From Bryobacterales bacterium (GTDB taxonomy: Bacteria > Acidobacteriota > Terriglobia > Bryobacterales > Bryobacteraceae): 36,357 nt of DNA. The stretch spans positions 1 through 36,357 of the forward strand of contig JAOAPR010000215.1 in assembly GCA_025463005.1 (NCBI GenBank), in the 5' to 3' direction. The notes below the pieces were generated by a model that searched no databases, was not told the DNA's origin, and saw nothing but the letters and a program-made list of their open reading frames with translations. A program made the translations under genes and the position numbers. Of this stretch, positions 23,321-31,341 are shown piece after piece; the first letter of the stretch is position 1; every line of letters begins with the position of its first letter.

Positions 23321-23515
23321 ATGAAGCAGTTTATCGTTCGTTTCGTCCGTGATGAGCAAGGCCAGGACCTGATCGAGTACACACTGTTGCTCGCGTTTGT
23401 GTGTCTGGCCTCGGCGGCGCTGTTCATCGGAGCAGGCAACACGTTGGCGGGTATCTGGTCGACCACCAATACCATTCTCGTCAACGCCAACAGCCTGGCG
23501 ACCAAAGCCAGTTAA
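23321..23515 (+). CDS. flp: Flp type IVb pilin 1
   Basis: 64 residues. The leader is MKQFIVRFVRDEQG, with cleavage expected after Gly14 by the A24 peptidase. The mature part starts QDLIEY with Glu at +5 and Tyr at +6 (residues 19-20), the Flp signature, followed by one hydrophobic helix (LLLAFVCLASAALFIGAG) and a short Thr/Asn-rich tail; 50 residues when mature. AGGAGG (23302-23307) lies 13 bases before the ATG, longer than usual. Residues 2-60 are identical to Flp2. This is the major shaft subunit type of Tad pili used for surface attachment. Confidence 0.93.
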   Translation: MKQFIVRFVRDEQGQDLIEYTLLLAFVCLASAALFIGAGNTLAGIWSTTNTILVNANSLATKAS

Positions 23516-23530
23516 GGGTGTCAGAGTAGT

Positions 23531-23604
23531 ACGGCAGGGAACTCTGGCTGAGCCCGGGCATTCGATGCCTCGAGGCTGGGTTTAGCCGGATCCCGAGCCG
23601 GGAT
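23531..23604 (+). repeat. Intercistronic hairpin element, copy A (after flp1)
   Basis: Begins ACGGCA...TCTGGCTGAG, matching copy B. GGCTGAGCCC (23546-23555) can pair with GGGTTTAGCC (23578-23587) through eight Watson-Crick pairs and two G-U pairs. Within it GGCAT/ATGCC (23557-23561 and 23565-23569) closes a TCG loop. It is followed by ATCCCG/CGGGAT (23590-23595 and 23599-23604) with loop AGC. No poly-T follows. It starts 15 bases after the flp1 stop and ends 54 bases before the flp2 start. Confidence 0.55.
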
Positions 23605-23658
23605 GATAGTCACATTGAGTGGAGTGAAGCAGGTTTAGAGAAAGAATTGGAGGATATC

Positions 23659-23859
23659 GTGAAACAGTTTATCGTTCGTTTCGTTCGTGATGAGCAAGGC
23701 CAGGATCTCATCGAGTACACGTTATTGCTAGCCTTTGTTTGCCTGGCTTCGGCTGCGCTGTTTATCGGGGCGGGCAACACGTTGGCGGGTATCTGGTCCA
23801 CCACCAATACCATTCTCGTGAATGCCAACAGCCTGGCTAACGCCGCCACGGGCAGCTAA
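23659..23859 (+). CDS. flp: Flp type IVb pilin 2, near copy of Flp1
   Basis: 66 residues starting at the GTG at 23659, which has GGAGG 5 bases upstream (23649-23653); the in-frame TTG at 23647 is less likely because it is part of that site. Leader and mature part are identical to Flp1 from Lys2 to Ala60 (cleavage after Gly14, QDLIEY), then differ at the C-terminus (Asn-Ala-Ala-Thr-Gly-Ser). Across the identical 59 codons, 19 codons differ, all synonymously. It has the stronger ribosome-binding site of the two, so it may be the better-translated pilin. It is an old tandem duplicate kept under protein-level constraint. Confidence 0.92.
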   Translation: MKQFIVRFVRDEQGQDLIEYTLLLAFVCLASAALFIGAGNTLAGIWSTTNTILVNANSLANAATGS

Positions 23860-23873
23860 GAATTCGGTTAAGA

Positions 23874-23964
23874 ACGGCACGGAATCTGGCTGAGTCGCAG
23901 GCTCGATGCCCATCGAGAACGGGTTCGGCTGGATCCCAGCGCCGTGTTTTCCCGGCTCGCCGGG
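23874..23964 (+). repeat. Intercistronic hairpin element, copy B (after flp2)
   Basis: ACGGCACGGAATCTGGCTGAG aligns with copy A, and GGGTTCGGCTGGATCCC with GGGTTTAGCCGGATCCC there. GGCTGAGTC (23888-23896) can pair with GGTTCGGCT (23922-23930), with several G-U pairs. The inner hairpin is CTCGAT/ATCGAG (23902-23907 and 23912-23917) with loop GCCC, so the hairpin is kept although its sequence has changed. A third hairpin is CCCGG/CCGGG (23951-23955 and 23960-23964). It starts 14 bases after the flp2 stop and ends 30 bases before the flp3 start. Confidence 0.55.
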
Positions 23965-23994
23965 CGTCATGGGAAGCGAGAGAGGGAGGACAGA

Positions 23995-24177
23995 GTGTTA
24001 CGCCGAATTATAGTTTTTTGGCGATGCGAGCAGGGCCAGGATATGGTTGAGTATTCGCTGCTGGTGGCGTTCGTGTGCCTGACCGGGGCAGCTTTTTTCA
24101 TCAGCGTGGGCCAGTTGACGTCCTCCATCTGGGGCATCGTCAATACCCGCTTGGCGGCGTCCAACAATGCAAGTTAA
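23995..24177 (+). CDS. Flp type IVb pilin 3, divergent
   Basis: 60 residues from the GTG at 23995, with GGAGG 5 bases upstream (23985-23989). The frame is open back to 23944 but that lies in the hairpin region. The leader MLRRIIVFWRCEQG ends at Gly14, and QDMVEY keeps Glu at +5 and Tyr at +6. Mature length is 46. The helix region (SLLVAFVCLTGAAFFISVGQL) and tail differ clearly from Flp1/2, while CEQGQD and AFVCL are shared. A minor pilin or alternative subunit is likely. Confidence 0.88.
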   Translation: MLRRIIVFWRCEQGQDMVEYSLLVAFVCLTGAAFFISVGQLTSSIWGIVNTRLAASNNAS

Positions 24178-24204
24178 TGCGAGCAATAGAGGGAGTTCGT
24201 TGCC

Positions 24205-25128
24205 GTGAATAAGCGTCTTCTTTCCGTACTGATTTTCGCGTTGGTAGTTTCAGCTGCCGCCAGCTACATTCTGTATCGAGTCATTTCCACGCAGTTTGCC
24301 AACAACCAAAAAGCGCCTACCAATCGCGTTCTGGTCGCTACTCACAACCTCGATAACGGGGCGCTGATCAAGGACGTGGACGTCAAAATGACCGACTGGG
24401 GCGGGCCGACTCCCATGGGAGCCATACAGAAAACCGAAGATGCCATCGGCCGCGGAGTGGTCCAGCAGATCTATGAAGGCGAACCGATTGTGGACAGCCG
24501 GCTGGCCGCCAAAGGCGCCGGCGCCGGACTGGCCGCAACCATTCCGCCCGGCATGCGCGCGGTGGCGATCCGGGTGAACGATATCGTCGGAGTCGCCGGC
24601 TTCGTGATCCCAGGAACGAAAGTGGACCTCCTGATTGCGGGCACGCCGCCCAAGGGCAACGGTGGTTTGGGGGACGTGACCAAGACATTAATGCAGAACG
24701 TCGAGGTGCTCTCTGCCGGCCAGAACATCACCAAGGACGCCGAAGGTAAGCCTATTAGCGTAGGTGTCGTGAATATGCTCGTAACACCGGAACAGGCGGA
24801 GGTACTGAGTCTGGCGAGCAATGAGACGCGGATTCAGTTGATCCTGCGGAATCCGATGGATAAAGACGAGACCAATACCAAGGGAACCACAGTTTCGTAT
24901 TTGTACGAAAACAAGAATGGATTGGCGCCAGGCAAAATCGCACCCGCTCCGACCAAGGTAGGTCCCAAGCGTGCGGCTGCACCGCCTCCGCCGCCGGCTC
25001 CCGTTAAAGCGAAACCGGAGCCGCCTCCTCCTCCCATAACGGTCGAGGTAATTCACGGTTCGTCCCGCGCGCAATCACAGTTCGCGCAGCAGAAGGAAAA
25101 ATCAGCCCCGGAGGGCCAACAGGAATGA
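24205..25128 (+). CDS. cpaB: Flp pilus assembly protein CpaB/RcpC
   Basis: 307 residues from a GTG with AGGGAG 9 bases upstream. One N-terminal membrane helix (about 5-25), then a SAF domain (about 40-105: RVLVATHNLDNGALIKDVDV ... GEPIVDSRL) and the CpaB/RcpC domain with GMRAVAIRVNDIVGVAGFVIPGTKVDLLI (about 116-145). The protein sits in the periplasm and works with the secretin. A C-terminal tail (about 250-307) is rich in Pro, Ala and Lys (PPPPPAPVKAKPEPPPPP) and could span or contact peptidoglycan. It overlaps cpaC by 4 bases (ATGA). Confidence 0.92.
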   Translation: MNKRLLSVLIFALVVSAAASYILYRVISTQFANNQKAPTNRVLVATHNLDNGALIKDVDVKMTDWGGPTPMGAIQKTEDAIGRGVVQQIYEGEPIVDSRLAAKGAGAGLAATIPPGMRAVAIRVNDIVGVAGFVIPGTKVDLLIAGTPPKGNGGLGDVTKTLMQNVEVLSAGQNITKDAEGKPISVGVVNMLVTPEQAEVLSLASNETRIQLILRNPMDKDETNTKGTTVSYLYENKNGLAPGKIAPAPTKVGPKRAAAPPPPPAPVKAKPEPPPPPITVEVIHGSSRAQSQFAQQKEKSAPEGQQE

Positions 25129-26687
25129 AGGTTCAGATACCGTTGTTTGGGCTTGTCGCGAGCGGGCTGGCGATTACAGCCGCCTTGGCTCAGGCGCCCG
25201 CTACGACGCAAGCTACCGCTTCCCGCGATTTGACGGTGACGGTAGGCAAATCGGTGCTGGTGGATTCTCCCACCATCATTGAACGCATCGCCGTGGCGAA
25301 CGGAAGTCTTGCTGAGGCGGTGGCCATCAACCCCCGCGAGATCCTCATCAACGGAAAGGCAGCCGGCGAGACCAGCATGGTCGTGTGGCAGCAGGGAGGC
25401 AATCGCCTGTTCTTCGATTTGACTGTGCAGCGCAACGAAAGTCACATCGATGCGGTGCGGCGCCAACTCGCTACCGAAATGGGAGGAGACAACGTCTCGC
25501 TGGATCTGGAGGACGACACGGTCTTTCTGCGGGGAACGGTTCCGAATCTAACTACGGCTGATCGGGCGCTGATGATCGCCTCGACGTTGGGCAAGACTAT
25601 CAATCTCCTGCGGGTGAACATTCCGGAAACCGACGCTCAGATCCTTTTGAAAGTCAGGTTCGCGGACGTGGATCGATCGAGCGCGAATCAGCTCTCGATC
25701 AATTTCGCTACCGCGGGTAACGGGGTTGGCAACACCATCGGCACCGCCCACGCCGGACCGGCCGGTGTGACAACGGACGCGTCAGGGAATCTTTCGCTGG
25801 GCACCGCACTTAACATCTTTCTGTTCCGTAAGGACCTGAATCTCGCAACGGCCATCCAGGCTTTACAAACCAGGAACCTGCTGCAGATCCTGGCCGAGCC
25901 TAATGTCCTGGCGGTTGACGGCCACAATGCCAGCTTCCTGGCGGGTGGCGAATTCCCATATCCGACGCTGCAGGGTGGTGGGGCAGGACTGGGACAGGTG
26001 ACCATCGCGTTCCGCGAGTTCGGCGTACGGATTAACTTCACGCCTACGCTCACGCCGCGCGGAACTATCCGGCTGAACGTCGCACCGGAAGTAAGTTCTC
26101 TGGATTACGCCAACGGCTTGGTGTTTAACGGCTTCACCATTCCGGGCTTGACCACGCGACGAGTGCTGACCGAGATCGAACTGGAAGACGGCCAGAGTTT
26201 CGCCATCGGCGGACTTCTCGACAATCGCGATACGGAAAGCTACACCAAAATTCCGGGTTTGGGCGACATCCCATTCTTTGGCAAGCTGTTTCGCTCGCGC
26301 ACGATCAACAAAAACAATACTGAGCTGTTAGTGCTGGTGACTCCGGAAATCGTTCGGCCCATTCCCAAAGGGATGCCTCTTCCCGACTTGAACCGCCCCA
26401 GCGAATTTCTGCCGCCCAATACCTCGTCAAATCCTCCGCGCACGCCTGGCATGGATGTAACGGGTCCGGTGCCGCCTTCGAAGCCGCTCGGAACTCTCCC
26501 GGTCGAGCAGCTCACCAAGATCCAGGGGCAAAGCCAGCCTCAAGCGCAGCCGGCGCCGGTGCAATTCGTACCCGTTCCGTTGATGCCAACACAGAATCTG
26601 CCGCAGAACGCTGCGCCGCCCGGTACGCCCCCGCCCACTACCCCGGCGAAACCATCCGGGGGCGTGCAGCCGCAACAACAGCCTTAA
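25125..26687 (+). CDS. cpaC: Type II/III-type secretin CpaC/RcpA of the Tad pilus
   Basis: 520 residues. A signal peptide ends near residue 24 (TAALAQA). A pilus-assembly N domain (DLTVTVGKSVLVDSPTIIERIAVANG) is followed by a BON-like segment (about 105-165, ending ASTLGKTINLLRV) and the secretin domain (about 190-425) with EPNVLAVDGHNASFLAGGEFPYP, RVLTEIELEDGQSFAIGGLL and IPGLGDIPFFGKLFRS, the secretin signature. It forms the outer-membrane channel for the pilus. The C-terminal 95 residues are Pro/Gln-rich (after IVRPIPKGMPLPD) and probably disordered. Confidence 0.94.
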   Translation: MKVQIPLFGLVASGLAITAALAQAPATTQATASRDLTVTVGKSVLVDSPTIIERIAVANGSLAEAVAINPREILINGKAAGETSMVVWQQGGNRLFFDLTVQRNESHIDAVRRQLATEMGGDNVSLDLEDDTVFLRGTVPNLTTADRALMIASTLGKTINLLRVNIPETDAQILLKVRFADVDRSSANQLSINFATAGNGVGNTIGTAHAGPAGVTTDASGNLSLGTALNIFLFRKDLNLATAIQALQTRNLLQILAEPNVLAVDGHNASFLAGGEFPYPTLQGGGAGLGQVTIAFREFGVRINFTPTLTPRGTIRLNVAPEVSSLDYANGLVFNGFTIPGLTTRRVLTEIELEDGQSFAIGGLLDNRDTESYTKIPGLGDIPFFGKLFRSRTINKNNTELLVLVTPEIVRPIPKGMPLPDLNRPSEFLPPNTSSNPPRTPGMDVTGPVPPSKPLGTLPVEQLTKIQGQSQPQAQPAPVQFVPVPLMPTQNLPQNAAPPGTPPPTTPAKPSGGVQPQQQP

Positions 26688-26703
26688 TAAGGGAGTTTGA
26701 AAC

Positions 26704-27861
26704 GTGTATCCGATCGCCGCAGGAATCGTCGTCCAGACCAGAGAGCTCTCGGAAGAGCTGCATCGCTCGCTTGAAGATCTCTCTATCCGGTTGCTGCTCG
26801 AACTTTCCGAAATTCCTACGGACTGGCCGGGATTCCTGGATCGCATCGACCGGGTCCGCCCGGATGTGATCATGCTGGACGTCATGCATTTGCGGGAGCC
26901 CCTTGAGGACGTGGTGAGGAGGATTCGTTCCACGGCGGCGCACCCGGCGGTATTTGCGCTGCACACCACGGCGGAGCCCGCCGCAATTCTGGAAGCCCTG
27001 CGCGCCGGCGCTAGCGAATATCTGTACCCGCCGCTGAAGGACGCTTTGAAAGCGGCGCTAGAGCGCCTTTCTCAAGCCCGCGAGGGGTCTCGGGAAGGAG
27101 GCAAACCGACCGGAAAGACGCTGGGATTCGTTTCCGCAAAGGGAGGCTGCGGAGCCACTACGCTGGCTTGCCATATTGCCACCCAATTGCCGCGATTGGT
27201 TCAGTCGAAAGTGCTCCTGGCCGATCTCGATATGCAAGCGGGTTTGGTCGGATTTTTGGCGAAAACCAAATCACCCTATTCCATCGCGGACGCGGTCAAC
27301 AATCTGCAGAGACTTGATCAAAGCTTCTGGCACGGGCTGATTTCGAATGGTATTCCTGACCTTGAAATCCTCACTGCGCCCGTCGCTCCCGGTGCCAAGC
27401 AGGTCTTGGTTCCGCAATTAAAACAAGTTCTGGCATTCGCGCGAGGCCAATACGGCTGGAGCGTGCTGGATCTCGGCCGTAATTTGAACGGCGCGACGCT
27501 CTCGATCCTGGACCTGGTGGATGAAACCTATCTGGTAACCACGCATGAAGTTCCGGCTTTGCATCAGGCCAAGCAGATGATCCGCTTTCTACTCGACAGC
27601 GGTTATCCTCAGGCCAACATTCGCTTGATCCTGAACCGCCTGCCCAAGCGCCTGGACGTGACGCTGGATGAAATGGAGCAAATGCTCGGGTTGCCCATTT
27701 TCGCCACGCTCGCTAACGACTACCATGCGCTCCAGGAAGCGTATGTCGAGGGACGCCTGGTGGATGGCAATAGCCACCTCGGGAAGAGTTTTGGCCGCCT
27801 GGCCGCCAAAATCGCCGGAACCACAGAAGACAAGAAGAAGAAATTCACGCTCTTCGGTTAG
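26704..27861 (+). CDS. cpaE: CpaE/TadZ, MinD-like localisation ATPase with pseudo-receiver
   Basis: 385 residues from a GTG with GGGAG 8 bases upstream. Residues 1-120 are a receiver-like domain. Asp59 (VIMLDV) stands at the phosphoacceptor place, but the acidic pocket (GIVVQTREL) and the conserved Lys (EYLYPPLKD) are missing. From about 138 follows a MinD/ParA-like domain with the P-loop KGGCGATT (146-153); the last-but-two Lys of KGGxGKTT is Ala, as in other CpaE/TadZ proteins, where Thr or Ala is common. Later motifs are DLDMQAGLVGFLAK and VLDLGRNLN. TadZ proteins place the pilus machine at the cell pole; that role is inferred. Confidence 0.9.
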   Translation: MYPIAAGIVVQTRELSEELHRSLEDLSIRLLLELSEIPTDWPGFLDRIDRVRPDVIMLDVMHLREPLEDVVRRIRSTAAHPAVFALHTTAEPAAILEALRAGASEYLYPPLKDALKAALERLSQAREGSREGGKPTGKTLGFVSAKGGCGATTLACHIATQLPRLVQSKVLLADLDMQAGLVGFLAKTKSPYSIADAVNNLQRLDQSFWHGLISNGIPDLEILTAPVAPGAKQVLVPQLKQVLAFARGQYGWSVLDLGRNLNGATLSILDLVDETYLVTTHEVPALHQAKQMIRFLLDSGYPQANIRLILNRLPKRLDVTLDEMEQMLGLPIFATLANDYHALQEAYVEGRLVDGNSHLGKSFGRLAAKIAGTTEDKKKKFTLFG

Positions 27862-27871
27862 GAATTACGAA

Positions 27872-29236
27872 ATGAATCCAAACTCACATGCGCTAGTAGG
27901 TCAGGAGCCGGGCTGGGTCGGACGTCTGTTCACCCAGGAGGTTTTTGACAGCCAATATCAAGAGCTGAAGTTTATTCTTCATCGCAAGCTACTGGACCGG
28001 ATCAACCTGGAAATTCTTTCGAGCGTTTCGGGGGACCGCGTGCGGGCCGAGGTGCGCGCCGCCGTCTCGAAGCTGGTGGAAGAGGAAAAAACTCCACTGA
28101 GCATCGTGGAGAAGGACCGCATCATCGGCGAGGTGATCGACGAAGTTTTCGGCCTGGGACCGCTGGAACCTTTGCTGGCCGATCCCTCCATTTCCGATAT
28201 TCTGGTCACCACTCCAAAACTAGTGCACATCGAGCGGGGCGGAAAGATTTACAAGACGCCCGTCCAGTTCAAGGACGATGCTCACCTGATGCGCATTATT
28301 GAAAAAGTGGTGGCGCGCGTGGGCCGCCGCGTGGACGAGTCCTCGCCGCTGGTGGATGCGCGGCTGCCTGACGGATCCCGCGTGAACGCCGCAATTCCGC
28401 CCGTGGCCGTAGACGGGCCGCTCCTTTCGATCCGCCGTTTCGGCCGGGACCGGCTCAAGGGCGAAGACCTGGTTCGCAACCTGACTTTGACCGAAGGCAT
28501 GTTGACGCTGTTACAGGCCTGTATTCGAGCCCGGCTCAACATCGTCGTTTCGGGTGGAACCGGCGCCGGAAAGACCACTCTGTTAAACGCGTTGTCCTCA
28601 TTTATCCCGGAGGACGAGCGGATTGTCACCATCGAGGACGCGGCGGAACTGAAGCTCAATCAGGAACACGTGGCTCGCATGGAAACCCGTCCCCCCAACA
28701 TTGAAGGAAATGGAGCCATTCGCATCCGGCAACTAGTCATCAACGCCCTGCGTATGCGGCCCGATCGCATTATCGTTGGTGAGGTTCGCGGCGATGAGGC
28801 CATCGATATGCTGCAGGCCATGAACACGGGCCACGATGGTTCGCTGACCACTATTCACGCCAACGCGCCCCGCGATGCTGTCTCGCGGCTCGAGGTCATG
28901 GTTGGCATGGCGAACGCCAACATGGGGGTTCGATCCATTCGCCAGCAAATCAGCTCGGCAGTCAATTTGTTTGTGCAGATCGCCCGCTTCAGCGACGGAA
29001 CCCGCAGGGTTATTGCCATAACCGAGTGCGTCGGGATGGAGGGCGACCTGATAACTATGCAGGACATCTTCGTCTTCGAACGGACAGGACTAACCGAGCA
29101 AGGTCGCGTGACGGGACGATTCCGGGCCACCGGCATCCGTCCCAAGTTCTACGAGCGGCTTCGTGCGTCCGGCATTCAAATAGCGGCATCAGTCTTTCAG
29201 ACCGTGGTCGAGATCGGAGGGCCTCCACAGGCATGA
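27872..29236 (+). CDS. cpaF: Pilus secretion ATPase CpaF/TadA
   Basis: 454 residues; I start at the ATG at 27872, 10 bases after cpaE, since the longer open frame to 27668 shadows cpaE. It is a type II/IV secretion ATPase. The N-terminal domain carries [19 protein letters not shown] and [27 protein letters not shown]. The catalytic core has Walker [10 protein letters not shown] (228-236), the Asp box [11 protein letters not shown], Walker [14 protein letters not shown] and the His box [11 protein letters not shown]. It powers Flp polymerisation at the inner membrane. The stop overlaps tadB by 4 bases. Confidence 0.95.
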   Translation: MNPNSHALVGQEPGWVGRLFTQEVFDSQYQELKFILHRKLLDRINLEILSSVSGDRVRAEVRAAVSKLVEEEKTPLSIVEKDRIIGEVIDEVFGLGPLEPLLADPSISDILVTTPKLVHIERGGKIYKTPVQFKDDAHLMRIIEKVVARVGRRVDESSPLVDARLPDGSRVNAAIPPVAVDGPLLSIRRFGRDRLKGEDLVRNLTLTEGMLTLLQACIRARLNIVVSGGTGAGKTTLLNALSSFIPEDERIVTIEDAAELKLNQEHVARMETRPPNIEGNGAIRIRQLVINALRMRPDRIIVGEVRGDEAIDMLQAMNTGHDGSLTTIHANAPRDAVSRLEVMVGMANANMGVRSIRQQISSAVNLFVQIARFSDGTRRVIAITECVGMEGDLITMQDIFVFERTGLTEQGRVTGRFRATGIRPKFYERLRASGIQIAASVFQTVVEIGGPPQA

Positions 29237-30201
29237 TCCCAGTCATTGTCACCGTTAGCTTTTTAGTTCTCTTCGCCATCGTTATGGTGGCAGTGAGCGT
29301 CGGCTACCGTTTCTTGGAAACCCAGCGCAAGAAGCAGGTCGAAGGGATGCTTCACGTCGTCTCCGGCGATCCCAGCGAGAGGACGGAATCAATTGTCCTC
29401 GAACCCGTGGCCGAAGACCCGTTAGAATCATTTTTCCGGAAAACGGGAGAAATCGAGCAGCTTCGCAAGTTTATCCAGCAGGCCGGCCTCACATGGAGCC
29501 CGACGCGGCTGGTAACGTCGACTTTTATTGCCGCGATCGCGGGAGCCTTGCTGGGGTGGTTCTTGCGGCCCTTGGGTTTCGTTGCGCTCAGCATTCTTGC
29601 AGGGACGCTGGCATTTGGATCGTTCCCCTATATGTATGTCCGCGTAAAGCGGAGGAAACGTCTGGCGGAGATTGAAGCCCAGCTTCCCGAGGCACTGGAC
29701 TTTCTGGCGCGGTCGATGCGGGCGGGGCACGCTTTCTCCATCAGTCTGGAAATGCTGGGACAAGAGTCTCCGGACCCCCTGGGGCAGGAGTTCCGAGTAT
29801 TGTTCAACGAACAGAACCTGGGCGCGCCGGTCGACGTGGCACTCGGGAATTTTTCCGATCGCATACCGCTTCTGGACATTCGCATGTTCGTATCTTCCGT
29901 CCTGCTTCAGCGGCAGACCGGCGGCAATTTGAGCGAAATCCTCATCCGGCTGGCTTACGTAATTCGTGAACGGTTCAAGCTGAAGGGACAAGTGAAGGCC
30001 GCCAGCGCACATGGACGGATGACTGCGATGATTCTCAGTATCTTGCCTGTGTTTATGATGCTGGCCTTGCCCATCGTGGCGCCCGGCTACCTTTCGGGTA
30101 TGGCTAAAGATCCCGACGGAAAATGGATGATCGCCGGAGCGGTTGTGGCCCAACTCTTCGGTTATTACATCATGCGGCGCATCGTCGATATCAAGGTGTA
30201 A
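29233..30201 (+). CDS. tadB: Inner-membrane platform protein TadB
   Basis: 322 residues from the ATG at 29233, overlapping the cpaF stop (ATGA). It is a type II secretion F-domain protein. An N-terminal helix (about 1-24) is followed by a cytosolic linker, helices at about 95-135, the T2SSF domain with QLPEALDFLARSMRAGHAF and QRQTGGNLSEILIRLAYVIRERFKLKGQVKAASAHGRM, and two C-terminal helices. With TadC it forms the platform that couples the CpaF ATPase to pilin extraction. Confidence 0.93.
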   Translation: MIPVIVTVSFLVLFAIVMVAVSVGYRFLETQRKKQVEGMLHVVSGDPSERTESIVLEPVAEDPLESFFRKTGEIEQLRKFIQQAGLTWSPTRLVTSTFIAAIAGALLGWFLRPLGFVALSILAGTLAFGSFPYMYVRVKRRKRLAEIEAQLPEALDFLARSMRAGHAFSISLEMLGQESPDPLGQEFRVLFNEQNLGAPVDVALGNFSDRIPLLDIRMFVSSVLLQRQTGGNLSEILIRLAYVIRERFKLKGQVKAASAHGRMTAMILSILPVFMMLALPIVAPGYLSGMAKDPDGKWMIAGAVVAQLFGYYIMRRIVDIKV

Positions 30202-30207
30202 ACAGTC

Positions 30208-31152
30208 ATGGCGATTCTTATCTCGCTTCTTCTATTCTTCGTCCTGATGCTAGCCATCGTGTACTTCGGCTACCGACGCTATGCGCGTCCGGGCAGAGTC
30301 TACGAACAGTTGGGAGGCGAAGCAACTTTCAGCACGCCGATGCTCGGTGAGACCGTTGCCGCGGACGGAATGGTTGTCAGGGTCATCCAGCAACTTGGAG
30401 AGCAGGTGCCCATCGATCCGGCGGATGCGTCTTTGCTGCGCCGCGACTTAATGGCAGCCGGCTATCGCTCCGAAAAGTCGCTCTTCGTTTACCAGGCCGC
30501 GCGGGTCATTGCCATTGTGGTTTTGGTCGTCCTGGCGCTGATCTTCCGAAATTACATCACCACCAACGGAATTCTGGCAATTGTGATCCCCATCGGTGCG
30601 GGAATGTTGGGCTATTTCGGTCCCAGCCTGTTTTTGGATCACCTGGTTTCGGCCCGTCACGAGCGGATCCGAATGGCACTTCCCGACGCGTTGGATTTAA
30701 TGGTGGTCTCGGTAGAGGCGGGGTTGGGATTGGACCAAGCCATTCAGTACGTGGCGAAAGAGTTGATCGTCACCCACATAGATATCGCAGAAGAGCTACA
30801 ACTGGTGAACCTAGAGATCCGGGCGGGAAAGCGTCGTGTGGAGGCGCTCCGCAACCTGGCCGAACGGACCGGCGAAGCCGAGCTGCGGAAGCTGGTCGCG
30901 ATCCTGATCCAGACAGAGCGCTTCGGAACAAGCATCGCGGACTCATTGCGCACCCATTCCGACTTCATGCGTGTTCGCCGCCGGCAGGAAGCCGAAGAAC
31001 GAGCGAACAAGGTTGGGGTGAAGCTGGTGTTCCCGATTTTTTTCTTCATTCTTCCAGCCATGCTGGTGGTCTCGGCCGGACCGGGCTTGCTGCAGGTATT
31101 CAAGTACCTGTTCCCGCTGATGAGGAACGCCAACTCGGGGCTGGCGCAATGA
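30208..31152 (+). CDS. tadC: Inner-membrane platform protein TadC
   Basis: 314 residues, 6 bases after tadB. An N-terminal helix (residues 2-19) is followed by two helices (about 93-145) and the T2SSF domain (ALPDALDLMVVSVEAGLGLDQAIQYVAKEL, then TGEAELRKLVAILIQTERFGTSIADSLRTHSDFMRVRRRQEAEERANKVGVKLVFP), ending in a last helix. It is the second platform subunit paired with TadB. No ribosome-binding site stronger than average is seen. Confidence 0.92.
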   Translation: MAILISLLLFFVLMLAIVYFGYRRYARPGRVYEQLGGEATFSTPMLGETVAADGMVVRVIQQLGEQVPIDPADASLLRRDLMAAGYRSEKSLFVYQAARVIAIVVLVVLALIFRNYITTNGILAIVIPIGAGMLGYFGPSLFLDHLVSARHERIRMALPDALDLMVVSVEAGLGLDQAIQYVAKELIVTHIDIAEELQLVNLEIRAGKRRVEALRNLAERTGEAELRKLVAILIQTERFGTSIADSLRTHSDFMRVRRRQEAEERANKVGVKLVFPIFFFILPAMLVVSAGPGLLQVFKYLFPLMRNANSGLAQ

Positions 31153-31197
31153 CATACAATTCGAAGGTAGTTGGAAACTTAGGGAGCAAACAAACAT

Positions 31198-31296
31198 ATG
31201 AGTAACAGCGTAGTCGCGGCAGTCCTTTGGATCGCTGCGGGATTGATTTTGGTCCTTTATTTGGCGCGTCGCAGCCGCCGCAAACGGTCTAGGTAA
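31198..31296 (+). CDS. 32-residue single-helix membrane microprotein
   Basis: Translated MSNSVVAAVLWIAAGLILVL, then YLARRSRRKRSR. AGGGAG (31181-31186) lies 11 bases before the ATG, somewhat far. One hydrophobic helix (about residues 5-23) is followed by a strongly basic tail, so by the positive-inside rule the C-terminus is cytosolic. It lies 45 bases after tadC, at the end of the pilus operon. No family is recognised. A role as a small subunit of the TadB/TadC platform is only a guess. That it is a gene at all rests on the ribosome-binding site, the tidy helix-plus-basic-tail layout and the lack of any other gene here. Confidence 0.5.
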   Translation: MSNSVVAAVLWIAAGLILVLYLARRSRRKRSR

Positions 31297-31341
31297 CCAG
31301 ACGTTTCGTTCGAGCCGTGGGCATAGTCGTCTTCTGGCTAA

